64,000 nt of DNA from Kudoa neothunni (GCA_964304625.1 OZ199840.1:1550001-1614000); one strand, 5' to 3'. Positions 1-13,260 are shown, counted from the first letter of the stretch. Program-made: numbers and translations. The notes: generated by a model not told the origin, from the letters alone.

Positions 1-1143
1 TATCAAATTGTTGCATTTAAAAATTTGAATGAATATAATTAATTAGTTAATCGACTTTTTTCACATTAATCGTTGAAAATAAACCCTTTTACAAAGTTTT
101 ATTTATTTATTAATCTTTTCTTTGCAAATTTCCCATTTTTATTCTCAATTACGAGATTGATCTTTAAAATAAGAATTAATAAATAAGTTGTTTCATTTAT
201 CACTCTGAATCATCGAATTTAACGTGTATTAAAATTCATTAATTGAAATTTACATTTATTATTTTTTTTGAAATTTTATGTTGTCACACTAATCATTTGA
301 ATGACCTTAAAATTTATTAGGATTCACAGAATTGTTTTTAACATTATCACCTAATGGATTATTTATTTAAACGCATATTTCCGCGTAATATCCATAGTTC
401 GTTATAATTAGTTAATTTACATATTCTTAAATAATTAAACCTACGAAAGTTTCCTATTTTTCCCATAATTAGTTTATTGATATAAAATTGAATAGTTTCT
501 ATGATTACCATTTATGAATTAAATATTTATTTTAAAATTATTCTTAGATATTTTCTATCATTCCCTGTAATTAATTAATGAAGTAAGTAATTAATTATAT
601 ATTAAATTGGTTAATTGACTTACTTTTATTTATTCACGTTACTGCTAGGTTCTGTTTGACTATCAACGATTTAATTGGCTTTTTTTAAATAATTGAACTG
701 AAAATATATTTTTTGATAATCGATTAATAATAAATAGTTTTTATTTATTTTCATAATAATTAAAAATTCTGATGTAATTAATCAAAATATCTTAAATGCC
801 CAAAATTATTTTTTTAATTTTGTTGTAATTAGACAATTGAATATATTTAATGTTCAACAACATATCTGCGTCTAAAATATTGCCGATAAATAAAATTAGC
901 TAATTTAATTTGAAAGCTCTATTAGAATATTTAATTGCTCTCATTTTATTGTTAAAATTTTGTAATATTTCCTTAGTTGTATAAAAGTGGAAATATGAAA
1001 AATTTAAAGTTTTGTTAAATCGGCAATTCAAGCTAACAAAAAAACGATTCTAAGACAAGATATTTCTGTCTATAAGGAAAGAAAATAAATATTATCATAA
1101 CTAATAGTAGTCCTGTGCTAATAATTATTAGCAATGCCTTCAC
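1..1143. other. AT-rich DNA without a recognised gene
   Basis: Very AT-rich sequence with short runs of A and T. I see no coding stretch, RNA gene or clear repeat on either strand. It lies downstream of the nucleoside hydrolase gene. Confidence 0.5.
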
Positions 1144-2103
1144 CTATTCAGGTTTGATCGAATCAAGCAGTAGTCGTAGGAAGTTGTCCATATCCAGGTT
1201 ATCAATAAGAAGAATGTTCCCCCCGTCATCGTACCTAAATTCAGTGTGTCCAAACGTTTCTCCCTCCATATGTATGTTTTCGACAACACAAAGCTTTCCA
1301 GAGACTTTATATTGGGGGTAGATGGCGACGAACAATGCAAAAGGGTCGCAAGTATTATCGCCAAATTTGGTCCATTTATGTGCCATCCATTGGGAGGATT
1401 TTTTGATCAATAACGCTCGTTTGTTTTTGGGATCATCAGCGTAGGGATTGTTGAAGTAGCTTTCCAAGTAGGGGACCCTAAGTAGATTTCGGTGACAGAA
1501 TGCCAAATCGATGAGATTTATTTTTTTGTTATTGGACAATTTGAATTTGTTCATCACAAGTCTCCATGCAACAGGATCACACCAACAGTTGAATTCGGCA
1601 TGTGATGAAATGTTGTTCACTGTAATTTCATTGCGATCACCACCCATAATACTAAGCGAGGCCAGTTTTTCATCAAACGAATTATCGACTAGGTAAGCAG
1701 CTGCAAGGTTTGTTAGCGGCCCAACGGCAACCAAATGAATTTCTCCTGGATACATGTTGACGTAGTGAACAAGCGCTTCAGAGCTGCTCATGGATTGTTT
1801 CGGTTGTGTGTCCTCATACTCCAAATTCATATCACACAAACCATCCATTCCATGATAGTTATTGGATACTGGTTCCACTCCCATAAGGTTCACAGTTGTA
1901 CCATGATACACGGGGATATCGGTTCTGTCGCAAGTGTACAATATTTTTTTGGCATTGAGATAGGTTTGATCGGCCACTGTATTTCCAAGGCAGGTAGTGA
2001 TGGCGACAATTTGGATGTGTTTTGCAGCCAGCGCCATCAAAATAGTTTCCATATCATCAACACCAGGGTCACAATCGATAATAATTTTCATTTTTTCTCC
2101 CAT
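1144..2103 (-). CDS. Nucleoside hydrolase (inosine-uridine preferring family), intronless
   Basis: A single open frame of 319 residues, the usual length of the family, which cleaves the N-glycosidic bond of ribonucleosides to free base and ribose for purine/pyrimidine salvage. The N-terminal calcium-binding motif DCDPGVDD is at residues 10-17. HGMDGL lies near 84-89, VAVGPLTN at 125-132, IMGG at 152-155 and AEFN..CDP at 169-176. Near the C-terminus, where protozoal enzymes read HDP with a catalytic histidine, this protein reads CDP (252-254). There is no signal peptide, so it is probably cytosolic. The start is Met1, with Met5 as an alternative. The gene has no intron and is visibly richer in G+C than its surroundings, unlike every other gene here. 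That may mean retroposition, transfer from a microbe, or simply a compact gene. Confidence 0.93.
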   Translation of the reverse strand: MGEKMKIIIDCDPGVDDMETILMALAAKHIQIVAITTCLGNTVADQTYLNAKKILYTCDRTDIPVYHGTTVNLMGVEPVSNNYHGMDGLCDMNLEYEDTQPKQSMSSSEALVHYVNMYPGEIHLVAVGPLTNLAAAYLVDNSFDEKLASLSIMGGDRNEITVNNISSHAEFNCWCDPVAWRLVMNKFKLSNNKKINLIDLAFCHRNLLRVPYLESYFNNPYADDPKNKRALLIKKSSQWMAHKWTKFGDNTCDPFALFVAIYPQYKVSGKLCVVENIHMEGETFGHTEFRYDDGGNILLIDNLDMDNFLRLLLDSIKPE

Positions 2104-2959
2104 TTCAGTTTTGTTTGTTAAGATGTGCTAACGTGTGTTATTTAAGTGTGGTTTAATCCTGGGATACGGGGGGTTTTTATTTTACATGATAATAGTCTTA
2201 ACATGGATTAGTTTTAAAATTTGTTTTTTGTTCGAATTTTCCGAATCATATTTATATGGGTAATTATGTGTATCTGCTTCATATTAATAGATTTTTGATT
2301 ATTCATGAGCTATTGTTATATCTAAAAATATTCTGCATGTCATAATTCGAATATTTTTCTCTTGATTAATCCTACCTTTGGTGTTTTTCAAACATTGTTG
2401 ATATCTTTACCAGCAGCATTTTTCCAAGTACACACACCCAATAGAATTGTGAAAAAGGTCACGTTTCTTCCAATATCCTAGCATTAGATCGATCCTCCTT
2501 TTTATAAATTAAATGGGGAATCATTTATAGGGGACTTTTTTATTATTTATTTAGAATATTAAAATCTCTAGTATAAACAAATTTATGTAGGTGGTCGTTT
2601 GTTTTATTTTAATATTATCAGTGTGAGAAAATAAAATTTTCTTGGTGATTTGGCTTAAAATTATTTTTTCTACATTAATCACTGGTAACAAATTAACTAA
2701 TAATATAATTTGATATTTTGTTTAGTTTAACAAAAATTTAGTCAATAAGTAAATTTCGTGATATCCTTATGAATCACGGAGATTAATAATTTTGTTTTTT
2801 CCCAAGATTAGAATTCGAGTAACATGTCACGGGTTGAGAAAGATTAACTGGCAATCACCAATCCAGTATCTTTATATTTTTTATGATTAATCCCTTTCGG
2901 TATCACGAATTTAATTTGCAAGAATTATAACCTCATCCATGGATCGTTACTTCTTATCT
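2104..2959. other. AT-rich spacer
   Basis: Upstream flank of the nucleoside hydrolase. I see no coding frame or strong promoter element; the sequence is AT-rich filler. Confidence 0.4.
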
Positions 2960-3520
2960 ATATGTATAAACCTTAGCTTTGTTTGTGTGTGCCCACATGT
3001 GCATATGTTTACGTATATTCCTGAGAGTTTTTTTGTTAAATATAGCTTTTTGTGTTCATATGAAAGTATTATATTATTATAAAATCCTTAATTCACTCAA
3101 CAATGATACGATAAATCTTCTCATCAGAAGTGAGGAATTTTTCCATACCTTACTTAAAAAACGGATTAAAATCACCTGCTTATGCTTGATGTTTGTTTTT
3201 TTCGTAGTGATAGTCAATTAAAATGAATTTCTACATTATATATATATATATATATACGAAAAGAATCTGTTAAATAATTATTATAGAATGTCCTAAAATA
3301 TTAAAAATTTCGCTAGAAGTACTTTTACGAAAGATGAAACTAACGCTATATTTCTGAGATATTGTATCTTACGTAAATTTTTTCACATATACCATTTTTA
3401 AGTATTAGATTTACTGAATAAACACTAAAGAAATATTTTAACATTAATAATTATAATTATTATAAATTATATAAATCATTTAAGATTATAAGTTGTTGCC
3501 ATATAGGAATGATTTTATAT
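2960..3520 (+). repeat. Dispersed repeat, old partial copy
   Basis: Starts with a TCTATAT..TATAAA segment followed by a TTTGTGTGTGCC tract. It shares with the copies at 3525 and 60395 the later blocks around AGAAGTGAGGAATTTT and GATAGTCAATTA. It is the most diverged of the three copies and stands directly before the next one. A (TA)n run at 3236-3256 sits inside. The family is not named; see the entry at 3525. Confidence 0.5.
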
Positions 3521-3524
3521 ATAT

Positions 3525-4840
3525 TTATATAAAATCTTTTGTCTGTCCAAGTGTGTCTGTGTTTGTACACAAGTGCGCATGTGCTAGGGATAAACATTTT
3601 TTAAATACAGCGTTTAGTTAGCATTTGAATAGATGACACCGTTAATAAAAATCGTTCATCTACTTAGAAATGAAAACATAATCAATATCGCAGTCAGAAG
3701 TAAGGAATTTTCTGATAGTCTACTCAAATAGCGGATTAACAAGTACCTGAATAATATTGATGTTTGTTTACTTCGGAGCGAGAATCAATTAGAATGAATT
3801 TTCACTAACTATATAAAAAGAAAATCTGTTAATTTGGATATATAATGTTTCACAAATGCTACATATGGTTGTTTGGAGTAATTTTAAGACAAATAAAACT
3901 ATTAACGTCACATTTACAAGAGATGTAGCATTTTCCTTAAAATTTTGAGCGTAACCAAATTATTTACGTTTTAGATTCATTTTTCGAGAATTATGGATAT
4001 TTTAAATAAAGCACATAATTTGAGATTGAAACCATATTCGTCTTTTCGAAAAGTTTTTACTCATTTTTCGGTTTTCCTAAACTTTCTTGAAAAACAGCCG
4101 ACATAACTAATTCAATAAGTTTCTATACATGTTGAGATAATTGTTTTAAATAATGTTTAACTTTATAGTAACCTGATTATTCCTTACCCCCAGCCAGACC
4201 TTAAGATTAATATTCAAATCAATAAATAATATTCGTTTCGCAAAAAATACATTCTCCACTCAATCCCAATACGTGACATGTAAGTTAATAGGAAATTATT
4301 GGTCTATTCGATCTAACCGATATTTTCACAAAGTTTTTCTTAATCTAAGAATAGTAAGTTTATTTTTGAATATTTAAGCATTACTGTAATTTTCGACCAT
4401 GAAACACCTTTACAATTTAGATTTTAGATTTAATCGTATTTTGATAATTAAGTTTGTGTATTCTTGAACCAATAAGTATTTTGGTTAATAATAAGGTTGA
4501 CATTTATGTAAATACCTAACAATTGTTCTACAATAACGAATGTATAATTTTTCGCTCACAGCTCATTAAAACCTCATTAACATCCTTTATAAAATTGCAA
4601 AAAGGAGTAACAACTAATATTTTTATTTCTGACGCATCTTAGATCGATTTTATTTATTTTATCGTTTGTACATTAACAATAAATTTTATAACTAGAAGGA
4701 TTAATTTTTATCGTAAGATTTTGAAAATGACTGAAAGTCCTATTTAGTATTTTAGTTACTCAATAATTTTGTATAATAAATAAACACAGTTTAATTGTAG
4801 AATTTCTCCTTCCAATTAAAACTAAAAATTAAAATGATAT
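3525..4840 (+). repeat. Dispersed repeat, about 1.3 kb, matching 60395-62205
   Basis: Matches the right end of the window block by block in the same orientation. Shared blocks include CATTTGAATAGATGA near 3627, GTCAGAAGTAAGGA near 3702, CGTCTTTTCGAAAAGTTTTT near 4038, CTAAACTTTCTTGAAAAA near 4077, GATATTTTCACAAAGTTTT near 4319 and TTTCTGACGCATCT near 4626. No protein is encoded. The T-rich start followed by a CTTTTGTCTGTCC tract resembles the 5' ends of some Helitron-like elements, but I cannot identify a 3' hairpin with CTAG, so this is only a suggestion. Confidence 0.6.
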
Positions 4841-5935
4841 CAACTGCTTGGAACATTGTTAAAGCCATTTATCATACCTCATAATCACTCATGTAGAATT
4901 GATGTTCTTTAATTTTACACAGATTTTTGAATAAAAACATTAAATTTCCAGGACTATTCGGATTAAATTTAATCTACTGTCGTCGAAGAATGGACACCAA
5001 TCTTGGAATTCTTCGTTGAGAACGGAATTTAAAAAGGTATTGCCAGAGTATAACACTGAGTCATAATATTTTTTTTTCTTAAATCGAAAATATTCGTGAA
5101 AGATGTTTTAATTCTCGAAAAAATTAGGCATTTGTTTCTCAAAGTAACGCATGTTTAAACCTGAATTATAGTATAAATCTTAATTATTTCTTTGATTTCG
5201 CGTAATACTGCAATAATTAATTAATTAATTAATTTTTTCGATAAAAAACTACGGAAAGCGCGCGCACATTTATTTTGAATGGATAGTACAACCATTTTAT
5301 AATCCTTTGGGATCACATTATTTGGATCCCCTATGTACTATTCTCTCAATAATAGTAGTAATAGTAGTAATAATAATAATAATAATATTTGGCTTGTTTA
5401 CCATGATAGTATTATACTTTTGTGTATTGTTAAACAATTCAATGATTGATTGTTTAGAGTTTGGATGGGAAGACAGAACGTCAATATGTGTGAAAAGTTG
5501 AGATTGAAACCGAGAGACACAAAATATTTTTTAGATAATTCTGTAGTATTGATTCGATGGGTTTTATTTCTAGTTATAGTGTTGGTTTGCGCTACATCAA
5601 ATGATATAGTAAGGAGCATGCGTCAATATGCTTAACCTAACACTAATTATAGGTTGGGTATCGGTAATTATCGTTGATAGGGTGAAAATTTCTATTTAGT
5701 CATATTCGTCCAATTTGCTTCGCCAATTAATTGAATTGATTATATTATTTAAATACATTTGTACGGCATATAATTAAAAGGGTAGCTTAATTAAAAAATT
5801 AATGATAACGAAAATTTGACATCCGAACATTAACGATACTTTAAAAGAAAGTTTTAGCTGGTTACGTCCGCCTGATATCTGCTCTAATCTAAATCTGCTA
5901 AAACTGCGTCCTTGACTGCGTACTGAGTGGTATTA
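4841..5935. other. Spacer with a TAA/TAG microsatellite, upstream of the RING gene
   Basis: AT-rich DNA. A short imperfect (TAG/TAA)n microsatellite lies at about 5350-5388. Overlapping short open frames at 5307-5635 run through it in several phases and show no protein-like composition. The last 300 bases form the 5' flank of the RING-H2 gene; no clear TATA box is visible. Confidence 0.4.
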
Positions 5936-7908
5936 ATGAACCCAGGACGCACAACAAGATCGCAAACTAAACGGTCTGGTTTTTCCACTGAGCCAGTTTC
6001 AGTTGACCGACTATCCACAAGAAGAACCACACATTCTGCTTCGATCAGTCGATCACACAACGCAGTTGAGCAACTTAGATCAATTAGAAGATCTCGAATG
6101 CATCATCTTCGAAATGTATGCTATTTATTTCGATTAATACGTTATTATTGGTCAGAATATGTTTCTAAAGTTGTGTGTGTGTGTGCATTGTCCACTTTAG
6201 GTTAATGCATCATCCAATAATTCCACCAGAAATTCATCTACCAGTGAAAATGAAAATGTCACCAACAATTCAAACTACAATCTAAGACGTTTAACACAGA
6301 GATCTAGACCATCTCTGCCATCCAGTATTACACCGAGACGGTATTACCTCGAATTTATTTGCCGAATCTTGATATGCAGCGGATGTATCGGGGTTGTGCT
6401 CGCTCATTATTAACTGTATGTAGGTTACATTTGTTTCCGCCAACAATACCACTACCACAACCACCCCCTGAAAATCTCTATTCGATCTATCCACCCAATA
6501 TCCAACCGGTAATCAATTATTTCCAATATTATCAATGGTTTTATGATGTTATTTAATGATATTACGATAGGTGGTTGGACCCTCACGACAACCGGTGATT
6601 CCACCTCCGCCACCGCCGCCGCCACCACAAGCAATCCGGAATCCTATGTATCCGTTGGAGTCACAAGTGCTCAATGAAAGGACCTTAAATTCTAGACGTA
6701 GATATCGCAATCGACGACGAAATCGTAGAATAAATAACACCACAGTTGAATCAGGATATAGCCCAGAGAATGACACATTCCAAGCTCACACTGATTCAGA
6801 TATTCAGCTGGTGTATGGTCCACCAACAATGAGCTTGTTCGACAGTCCAATGAATTATTTAATTCGTGATAACAGTACCCCAACTGAACCTAGAGGCAAT
6901 TCCAACACTTACACAATCTATGAATCCAACAACCCGGAACATTCCTTATTGGCCCAGTTGCAAGAACACAATAATGATCGAGATGTTGGTCAGGAACTTT
7001 ATATTGTCGATTCATCAGATGATTCGGAACATCCTTTAATTTCGAATGTTATACAATTTCATAACCGAAACTATGACGCTGATGATAACATCATTACCAA
7101 TTCAACTGATCATTTTACCCCACGAATTTTGCGACCTTTCATCGATCAATCCGATATTTATAGATATAACGATGAGTTAATAGAAAATAGTCACAGCTTG
7201 GGTAATTTACGGTTGTATTGTGATTTAACCGAGATTTTTTAATGAATGAATGAATCATCGTTTAACTTCTTTTCACAAATAGACCCCGCTATATTTATTA
7301 ACGCCCCACATACAAACGACCAAACTCCACCCCCTTTTTTTATTCCAAATAGCAATCATTCTTTTGATGATCTCGAAGATGATATACTTATACAGTCGAG
7401 TAGCGATTTCCTACCAAATACAAATAGACAGGGATTTCGATCCAGGATACCATCCTATGAATCCTACCCTAATTTACTGCATAGATTGATTGTTATGCAA
7501 AGTCTGCCAATGTATACCGGATTAGATCGTGATGTTATGGACAGTCGATCCCGAGGCTTCTACTCCGCATTTGGAGTTCCTCCCGGTCTTCCTAGACGGC
7601 TACAAAGTAATACACCTCAAAATTAGGGGATTTCATTTCTATTAATGTTTGTCATTTCTAATTGTGTGTGTGTGTGTGCTGTAGTTGTCGAATCGTTGCG
7701 TACCTTCACCTTCCAAGAATCACCCAACCAATATGGGGATGACTCTTGTGGAATATGCCTTGAGAAATACAAACCTCAAAGTGTTGTTCTGGAGATCCAT
7801 CCGTGTAAACATATTTTCCATAAATCTTGCGTTTTGTCATGGCTCAGATTGGAGATCACCTGCCCCTACTGTAGAACCAAAGTCCACGAACCTCCAATAG
7901 TTATCTAG
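5936..7908 (+). CDS. RING-H2 finger protein, probable E3 ubiquitin ligase
   Basis: Six exons: 5936-6115, 6201-6340, 6424-6508, 6571-7201, 7283-7606 and 7685-7908 (introns 62-85 nt). They sum to 527 residues. The only folded domain visible is a C-terminal RING-H2 at about 475-516: CGIC, then CKHIFHKSC, then CPYC, the C3H2C3 ligand set that binds two zinc ions and recruits an E2 enzyme. Everything before it looks disordered: a basic Ser/Arg/Thr-rich start, a proline-rich stretch with nine consecutive Pro after exon 4 begins, an Arg-rich patch (RRRYRNRRRNRR) and a long Asn/Asp/Ser-rich acidic middle. No membrane segment is seen. This plan (long disordered arm, terminal RING-H2) occurs in several nuclear and cytosolic E3 families; which one, and the substrate, cannot be told. 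The start is the first ATG in frame. Confidence 0.8.
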
Positions 7909-10300
7909 CAGGATATTTATTAATCTTGTGTCGAATATTTTCAACCCAAACATTTTCTGTCTATATTTTAGTTTTTATGATATAGCAGGGGTTTTAGTTT
8001 TTGTAAATTGTGTTTTTACCCAACCAAATATCCAAATATTGACAGTTTCATGAAAATAGGCGGTTAATTGGAATTTTTAATAATTCCTATTTTGTATTGG
8101 TTTTAATTTAATTCAATCACTTCAAGAGTAAGAAATGGATGTGTGGATTTTTAACGTTACATCTTTTAAGATAGTCTATCTTAATTAAATTAGGTTTATT
8201 GAACCCTTGCTTGCTATTGTCGGAGATTGTCTGTTAATTTTATCCATAAATAATTTATTTACTTTTTTGAAACGATATAAACATTATTAGAGGTTTCGTT
8301 CGCTGAACCTAATTTAAGAATCACTGTTTTACGAGGTGTTATGCGTATGCTTTAACGATAAAAAATACCATGTTTACATTCAAGTTACTTCGAAATTAAT
8401 ATTTTTTCGAGTCTGGTGGCTAAAATAGTTGAGTATGAGTTCATGATCATTACCAGGTCTTTACAAAATCGAGGCGAGGGTAAATTAATTATATTAGTTT
8501 TAAACGCTTAAAATATTCAACCACACCAAAATATTGATGTAGATTACTAAATTTGACGTAATATTTCATTTTATATTAAAAAACTAAGTAACGAATGTTT
8601 ATTTTTAGGATAAATAGTAAAAATATGCTTTAAACACCTTGGCATCAATGTATTAATTTAACTTAAAATGCTTAAAAATCGTACTTTTTATTTATGACGA
8701 TTACTTTACTTTAAAGTTAATTTTAATTAAAATATAATTATTTAGTATTTTTGTTTTTGGTTACTTAAAGGATATAAATAAAAAGCTAATTTAATAAAAT
8801 AAATTAAAAATTTTTATGTTTGAATTTTGGAATAAATACTGTTATAACATTCTTTTATTCATGAAAAAACTACGTGAAAAAAATTTATAAACTAAAAATC
8901 ACACTAAGAAATAACACGGTTAAATTGAAAAATCTTCGTTCTAATGTTGAATAAAATAAATCAGAAAGTTCCGTTTTTAAAATACAAAGCCACAAAATTG
9001 AACATTTATAAACTTATTACTAATAGATTCAAATAAAAAAATTCAGTGAACAATTAACGACTTCAAATTTGTTAATAATATAGAGAAATAGTAATTTTTT
9101 GATGTATTTATCAACAACATAGAGATTCCACGCGAACCCGAATGTGCTCGACTTAAGATTTATTTCCAGTTTATATGTTGATTCCTTTTTATTCAAAATT
9201 AATTACATAATGTAATTTTTTGTGATAAGAACAAAATGATAAAAAATTAGAAATAGAAGTGAGTTAACTTAACAAATTGTAGGAAACGACTTTATTTCCG
9301 ATTTAATGTGCGACACCAACCGAACTTTGTACACAAATACTGTAGTACTGTAGTTTAGCTGATATTTTATAAGAAATAAATGGTTATTCATAAAAATAAT
9401 GCATTTCTGAATTTGATAAAATAATTTCTCCTAACATTGATTACAAAAATCCACTGTGAACCCATTGATTAATCTTTTCGAAATAAAGGATAATCTATAT
9501 ATCTTCGATTTTTTGAAGGCCTAATCATTACAGAATATTTAAAATATAAATTTAATTAAATGATTAATTCTAACATTTATTTTTGAATATATATTTTTTT
9601 TGTTTCTCACTTTTTTATATAAATCATAAATGTCGTGTTCTTTTACATGATTAAAGTTAATTTTTAATGTATTCAGTATGCAAAAATTGATGCTCATGAT
9701 TAATGAACTTGATTAGACTACATTTACTTTTTTTGATGACGGCGAAGGAATAAAAGAAAATTAGTTATTATTGAATTTTATGATATGAAAATATTTAAAT
9801 TTTGGATATCATTAAGAATTTTGGACAATTTAGGGTGCGCAAATAAAGATTAAATCAGGATATAAAACATTGTGATAAATCGTTTTAATTGTGCAATTTC
9901 CTGTGATTTAATAATTTTTTAAATTTAGAAAATTTTAAGAATATAATCATTAAAAAAATATTTATAAACAAATGTGTAAGTCCGTGTTGGAATATTTATT
10001 GAGAATGAGCCGATTTCTAAGAATTGATAGTTGATAATTGATAAATAGTGAGTAATTCGGTGATGATATTTATAGATTCTTTTTTTTATAGAGAAGTCAT
10101 GAATTTTATATTTAGTAATATATTGGATTACGTGATAATAAATTTTGTTGAATATATATTTTATTCGGAGTTGAAAAGGAAACGCGTTGTTTCCCTGAAT
10201 TTTTATCTATTCGAAGTATATTGTAGTAATTCTTAGGAATTTTTCTTATACCTATACAAATAGAATATTTTGTGTAGTTTTGACAATTGTTAGTTATTTC
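7909..10300. other. AT-rich spacer, no gene seen
   Basis: About 2.4 kb of AT-rich sequence after the RING gene. Short open frames (for example 10048-10236) are what low-GC random sequence would give. I found no RNA gene, transposon end or coding composition. Confidence 0.45.
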
Positions 10301-10309
10301 TGTTACCTA

Positions 10310-13253
10310 GGTAAGTATGAAATGAGAAAAAAATAATTGGCTACCACATATTAAATTGATAAAATGCTTTATGACTAATATAAAGAAGTTATAAAAATGA
10401 GAAAACTTTTCGATGTTCATCTATTTGCATTAAGAGTTTTATTTTAAGTAATTCTATATTTTACGATGAGATTTTGTATTTTGAATCAATTGTAACAAAT
10501 TAATTAATTAAATAACATAAACTTATTTTATCATAAATATATTTTTGGCAGTGGCTATTGGTACGGGAGGGGATAACTTCAAATCTACAAAGTCACATCA
10601 AATTTGAAATTTTTATTTAGTAATTAATGATTTATGGCCTAATATAATTAACAATTTTGAAGAAAAATACAACATTATTGTCATTTTTTCTAATTTTAAC
10701 ATCATAATTAAAATTATGAGTTAACATATTGATAGTCATAAATACATCCATGTTGGTTATTCCTCCTGTTTTCACATTGTGTAAGGATTTCGCTCTGATA
10801 TTTTTACTCTTCTCATAAAATAAAATTTTTTATTAGATCCAAATGATATTAATTCAAAAAGATGATTATCTCAGAAATCGACTTTTAGTTGATGAGGTAG
10901 AAATTTGTATATCGAAACACTACTATAGTGATGATTATGTATCTCATTTAAGAATATGATTATGAAAAATTTTCCATATCGTTAATAGCTCAATAAGTAA
11001 TGCTAGAGAAGCAGTTACCTCGATATGTTGACCATTTTTGTGATCATTACGCTTTCCTTTTTGTAGTAAATCAAAGCTTCATTAAAATATTTTAGAATTT
11101 TAGATTGGGAATTCTGTATCTTTCAAAATTTCTTCATTTTTAATATTCAAGGAAAGAGATGTTTATAACGATTAATATGACTTTTTAATGAGTTTATAGG
11201 TCAGTCTTTAATCCAGGAGAGGATTCCCACGTACAAGTGACGATACAATGAAACTTAGATTCCCACACAGGTTACAGTAATCATGAATACCAAACGTGTT
11301 TCATACTATCGTGGACATTAATTTCAAATAACGCATTAGAGTAAAATTAGAATTTTTTTTAATTTTTATATTATCAAAATTAATAACTTATCTATATTTG
11401 TAGCAATAACATTTTAGAAGATAGAATTATGCTCACCGCTATTTAAATGCAAACAGTAAGTTTTTATATTGATTTTAACTATACAATTTAACATTACTTT
11501 AAATATATTTACTTTAAAGATTTATTAAATTCATTACATAGAATGTTCTAGTCGTTTTCTATGCATCGCGGTAATACTTAATATACTTTCTAGATATATA
11601 ATAACAGAGATATAAATATAATATATAAATCAAATATATTTATAACAAATACAATTATTTCATTCTATAAAAACATAGTTAAGCATATTTTAACAGGTTA
11701 CATCAGCTGAGCTAGTTTAAACATATTAGGTACAATCAGAGGTAATAGGGTGGACGTTTTTATACATAAAACACAATGTCGGTTATTTGATTTTTTAGTT
11801 AAAGAAATATTTATTAGTAGAAAATTAAAATATGTATTTGACATTAATAATAACAAAATACAAAACACGAAATTTATAGTCACAATATTAGAAATTTCAA
11901 TAGCTCAAATTTTCTCTAAAACACTTAATTATATTATGCCAAAAATCATTAAGTACAAATGTGGATTTCAAATTTTAACTGGATTCTTAGATTTGAAGTT
12001 ATTCCATCCCGTGGCAATAGACATCCCCCGCATGCGGATTATACGGATCAGTAGCAATAGCCAGTGCATATATTTTTATCGAGAATATTTTTTACAATCT
12101 ATGAATATTAACAAATTATTTGATTTAGGTAATTATAAATATTTGTTCATAAATTATGAAAAATAAAATAATTTTTATTAAGGTGAATGATTGACATAAA
12201 TTTTTCACATTTTAATTCTTGGAGTCATGGTGGATTCTTGCGTCTCGCATTTGAGAAGCCATTGGTTAGAATTAAATTCGTCGGAGAATTGTAACTTTTT
12301 TTAAATATCGTAATTTACTTATACTTCTAATTTAGAAAATGAATAAATGGCGCGTTCCATGTCGCAAAAGATCTCTACCATGGCTTCATTTCTAAGACTT
12401 TTCGTAAGTTGGTTTGAAATGCTGATAGCTGCGACTAGAGGATGAGACGCCATATGTGTCTGTCAATGGTTAATCTATATGCACGAATAAATACGCTTTA
12501 TCCCTAACGTGAAATTATTTAATATATCATTGAAAAAAAATATGTAACAAAGTTTTGAAAATTATGAACAGACGGGCAGCCTTTTAAAAACCAATTTTAT
12601 TTAAACACAAGTTTATTAATATCGATCCAAAATAACAATTAGTAAATAATTTTAAATATGAATGTAAATAAAGCATCGAATTGAAAAAATATCGTTTACT
12701 GAATAACGATTCTGATCTATATTTAATTCAATATATTCATGCATTTTCCCCATATTTTTTCCTTAAACTATATTCATTAGAAATGCATATTTCTTTGATC
12801 TTGAAATGATTTTAAATTTTACGTTAACTTTGATCTGATAATCAATTAAAATAATGTGGTGAATAAATAGAAGTTATTATTAAATCTGTTCTACAACCTT
12901 TATACATAAAATATACTCAATTTTAAATTTGTAAATGAAACTCTATAACATTAATCTATACAAATGAATTATCTAATATATATAACTCTTGAATATTAAA
13001 TTAATCAGAAATGAAATTCACCAACGTTTATGTGATAGAAGTTACTTCCAATTAATGCATGAATTATATGTCCTTTTACCATGGTAGGTTCATTATTTTG
13101 TCAACTCAATTAATAGATTGATTCTTTTATTATGATTTTATTAAAAGAATACTCTAAAATAAGATGAGGTTACATTTTAAATTTCTTTTGAACTGCTCTT
13201 AATCATTTAATATTAACACGAATAGCATTATTTTGATGATGAATAATAATGAT
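10310..13253 (+). repeat. Left flank of the tandem unit, apparently interrupted
   Basis: Pieces resemble the spacer found upstream of the other Kunitz copies. The stretch near 10395-10500 (AAACTTTTCGATGTTC, GATGAGATTTTGTATTTTGAAT) parallels 18150-18260. The stretch from about 12180 (GATTCTTGCGTCTCGCATTT and following) parallels 18535 onward. Between roughly 10550 and 12060 lies about 1.5 kb with no counterpart in the other units, so something was inserted here or lost elsewhere. The left boundary of unit 1 is therefore old and blurred. Confidence 0.45.
11750..12166 (+). CDS. Unrecognised open frame of about 138 codons
   Basis: A 417-nt open frame, long for sequence this AT-rich. It opens with GTG rather than ATG, so it would have to be an exon or a fragment. 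Composition is Ile/Lys/Phe-rich, and the second half has a more protein-like mixture around residues 75-125 with IDIPRMRIIR. I recognise no family. It lies in the segment that has no counterpart in the other tandem units, so it may belong to an inserted element. It could also be chance. Confidence 0.2.
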   Translation: MDVFIHKTQCRLFDFLVKEIFISRKLKYVFDINNNKIQNTKFIVTILEISIAQIFSKTLNYIMPKIIKYKCGFQILTGFLDLKLFHPVAIDIPRMRIIRISSNSQCIYFYREYFLQSMNINKLFDLGNYKYLFINYEK

Positions 13254-13260
13254 CTATATA
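13254..13260 (+). promoter_or_regulatory. TATA-like box of Kunitz gene copy 1
   Basis: GATCTATATACGA lies 65 bases before the ATG. The same CTATATACGA motif is present 64-65 bases before the ATG in all five tandem copies (19644, 27168, 31535, 38823), although the spacers have diverged. This supports a core promoter. Confidence 0.55.

Noticed and set aside
1735-2121. Plus-strand 128-codon frame opposite the nucleoside hydrolase
   Set aside because: It is antisense to a complete, motif-confirmed enzyme gene.
6452-6883. Minus-strand open frames opposite the RING gene, one with a poly-Gly run
   Set aside because: They are antisense shadows of the poly-Pro and coding exons; splice structure and the RING motif support the plus strand.
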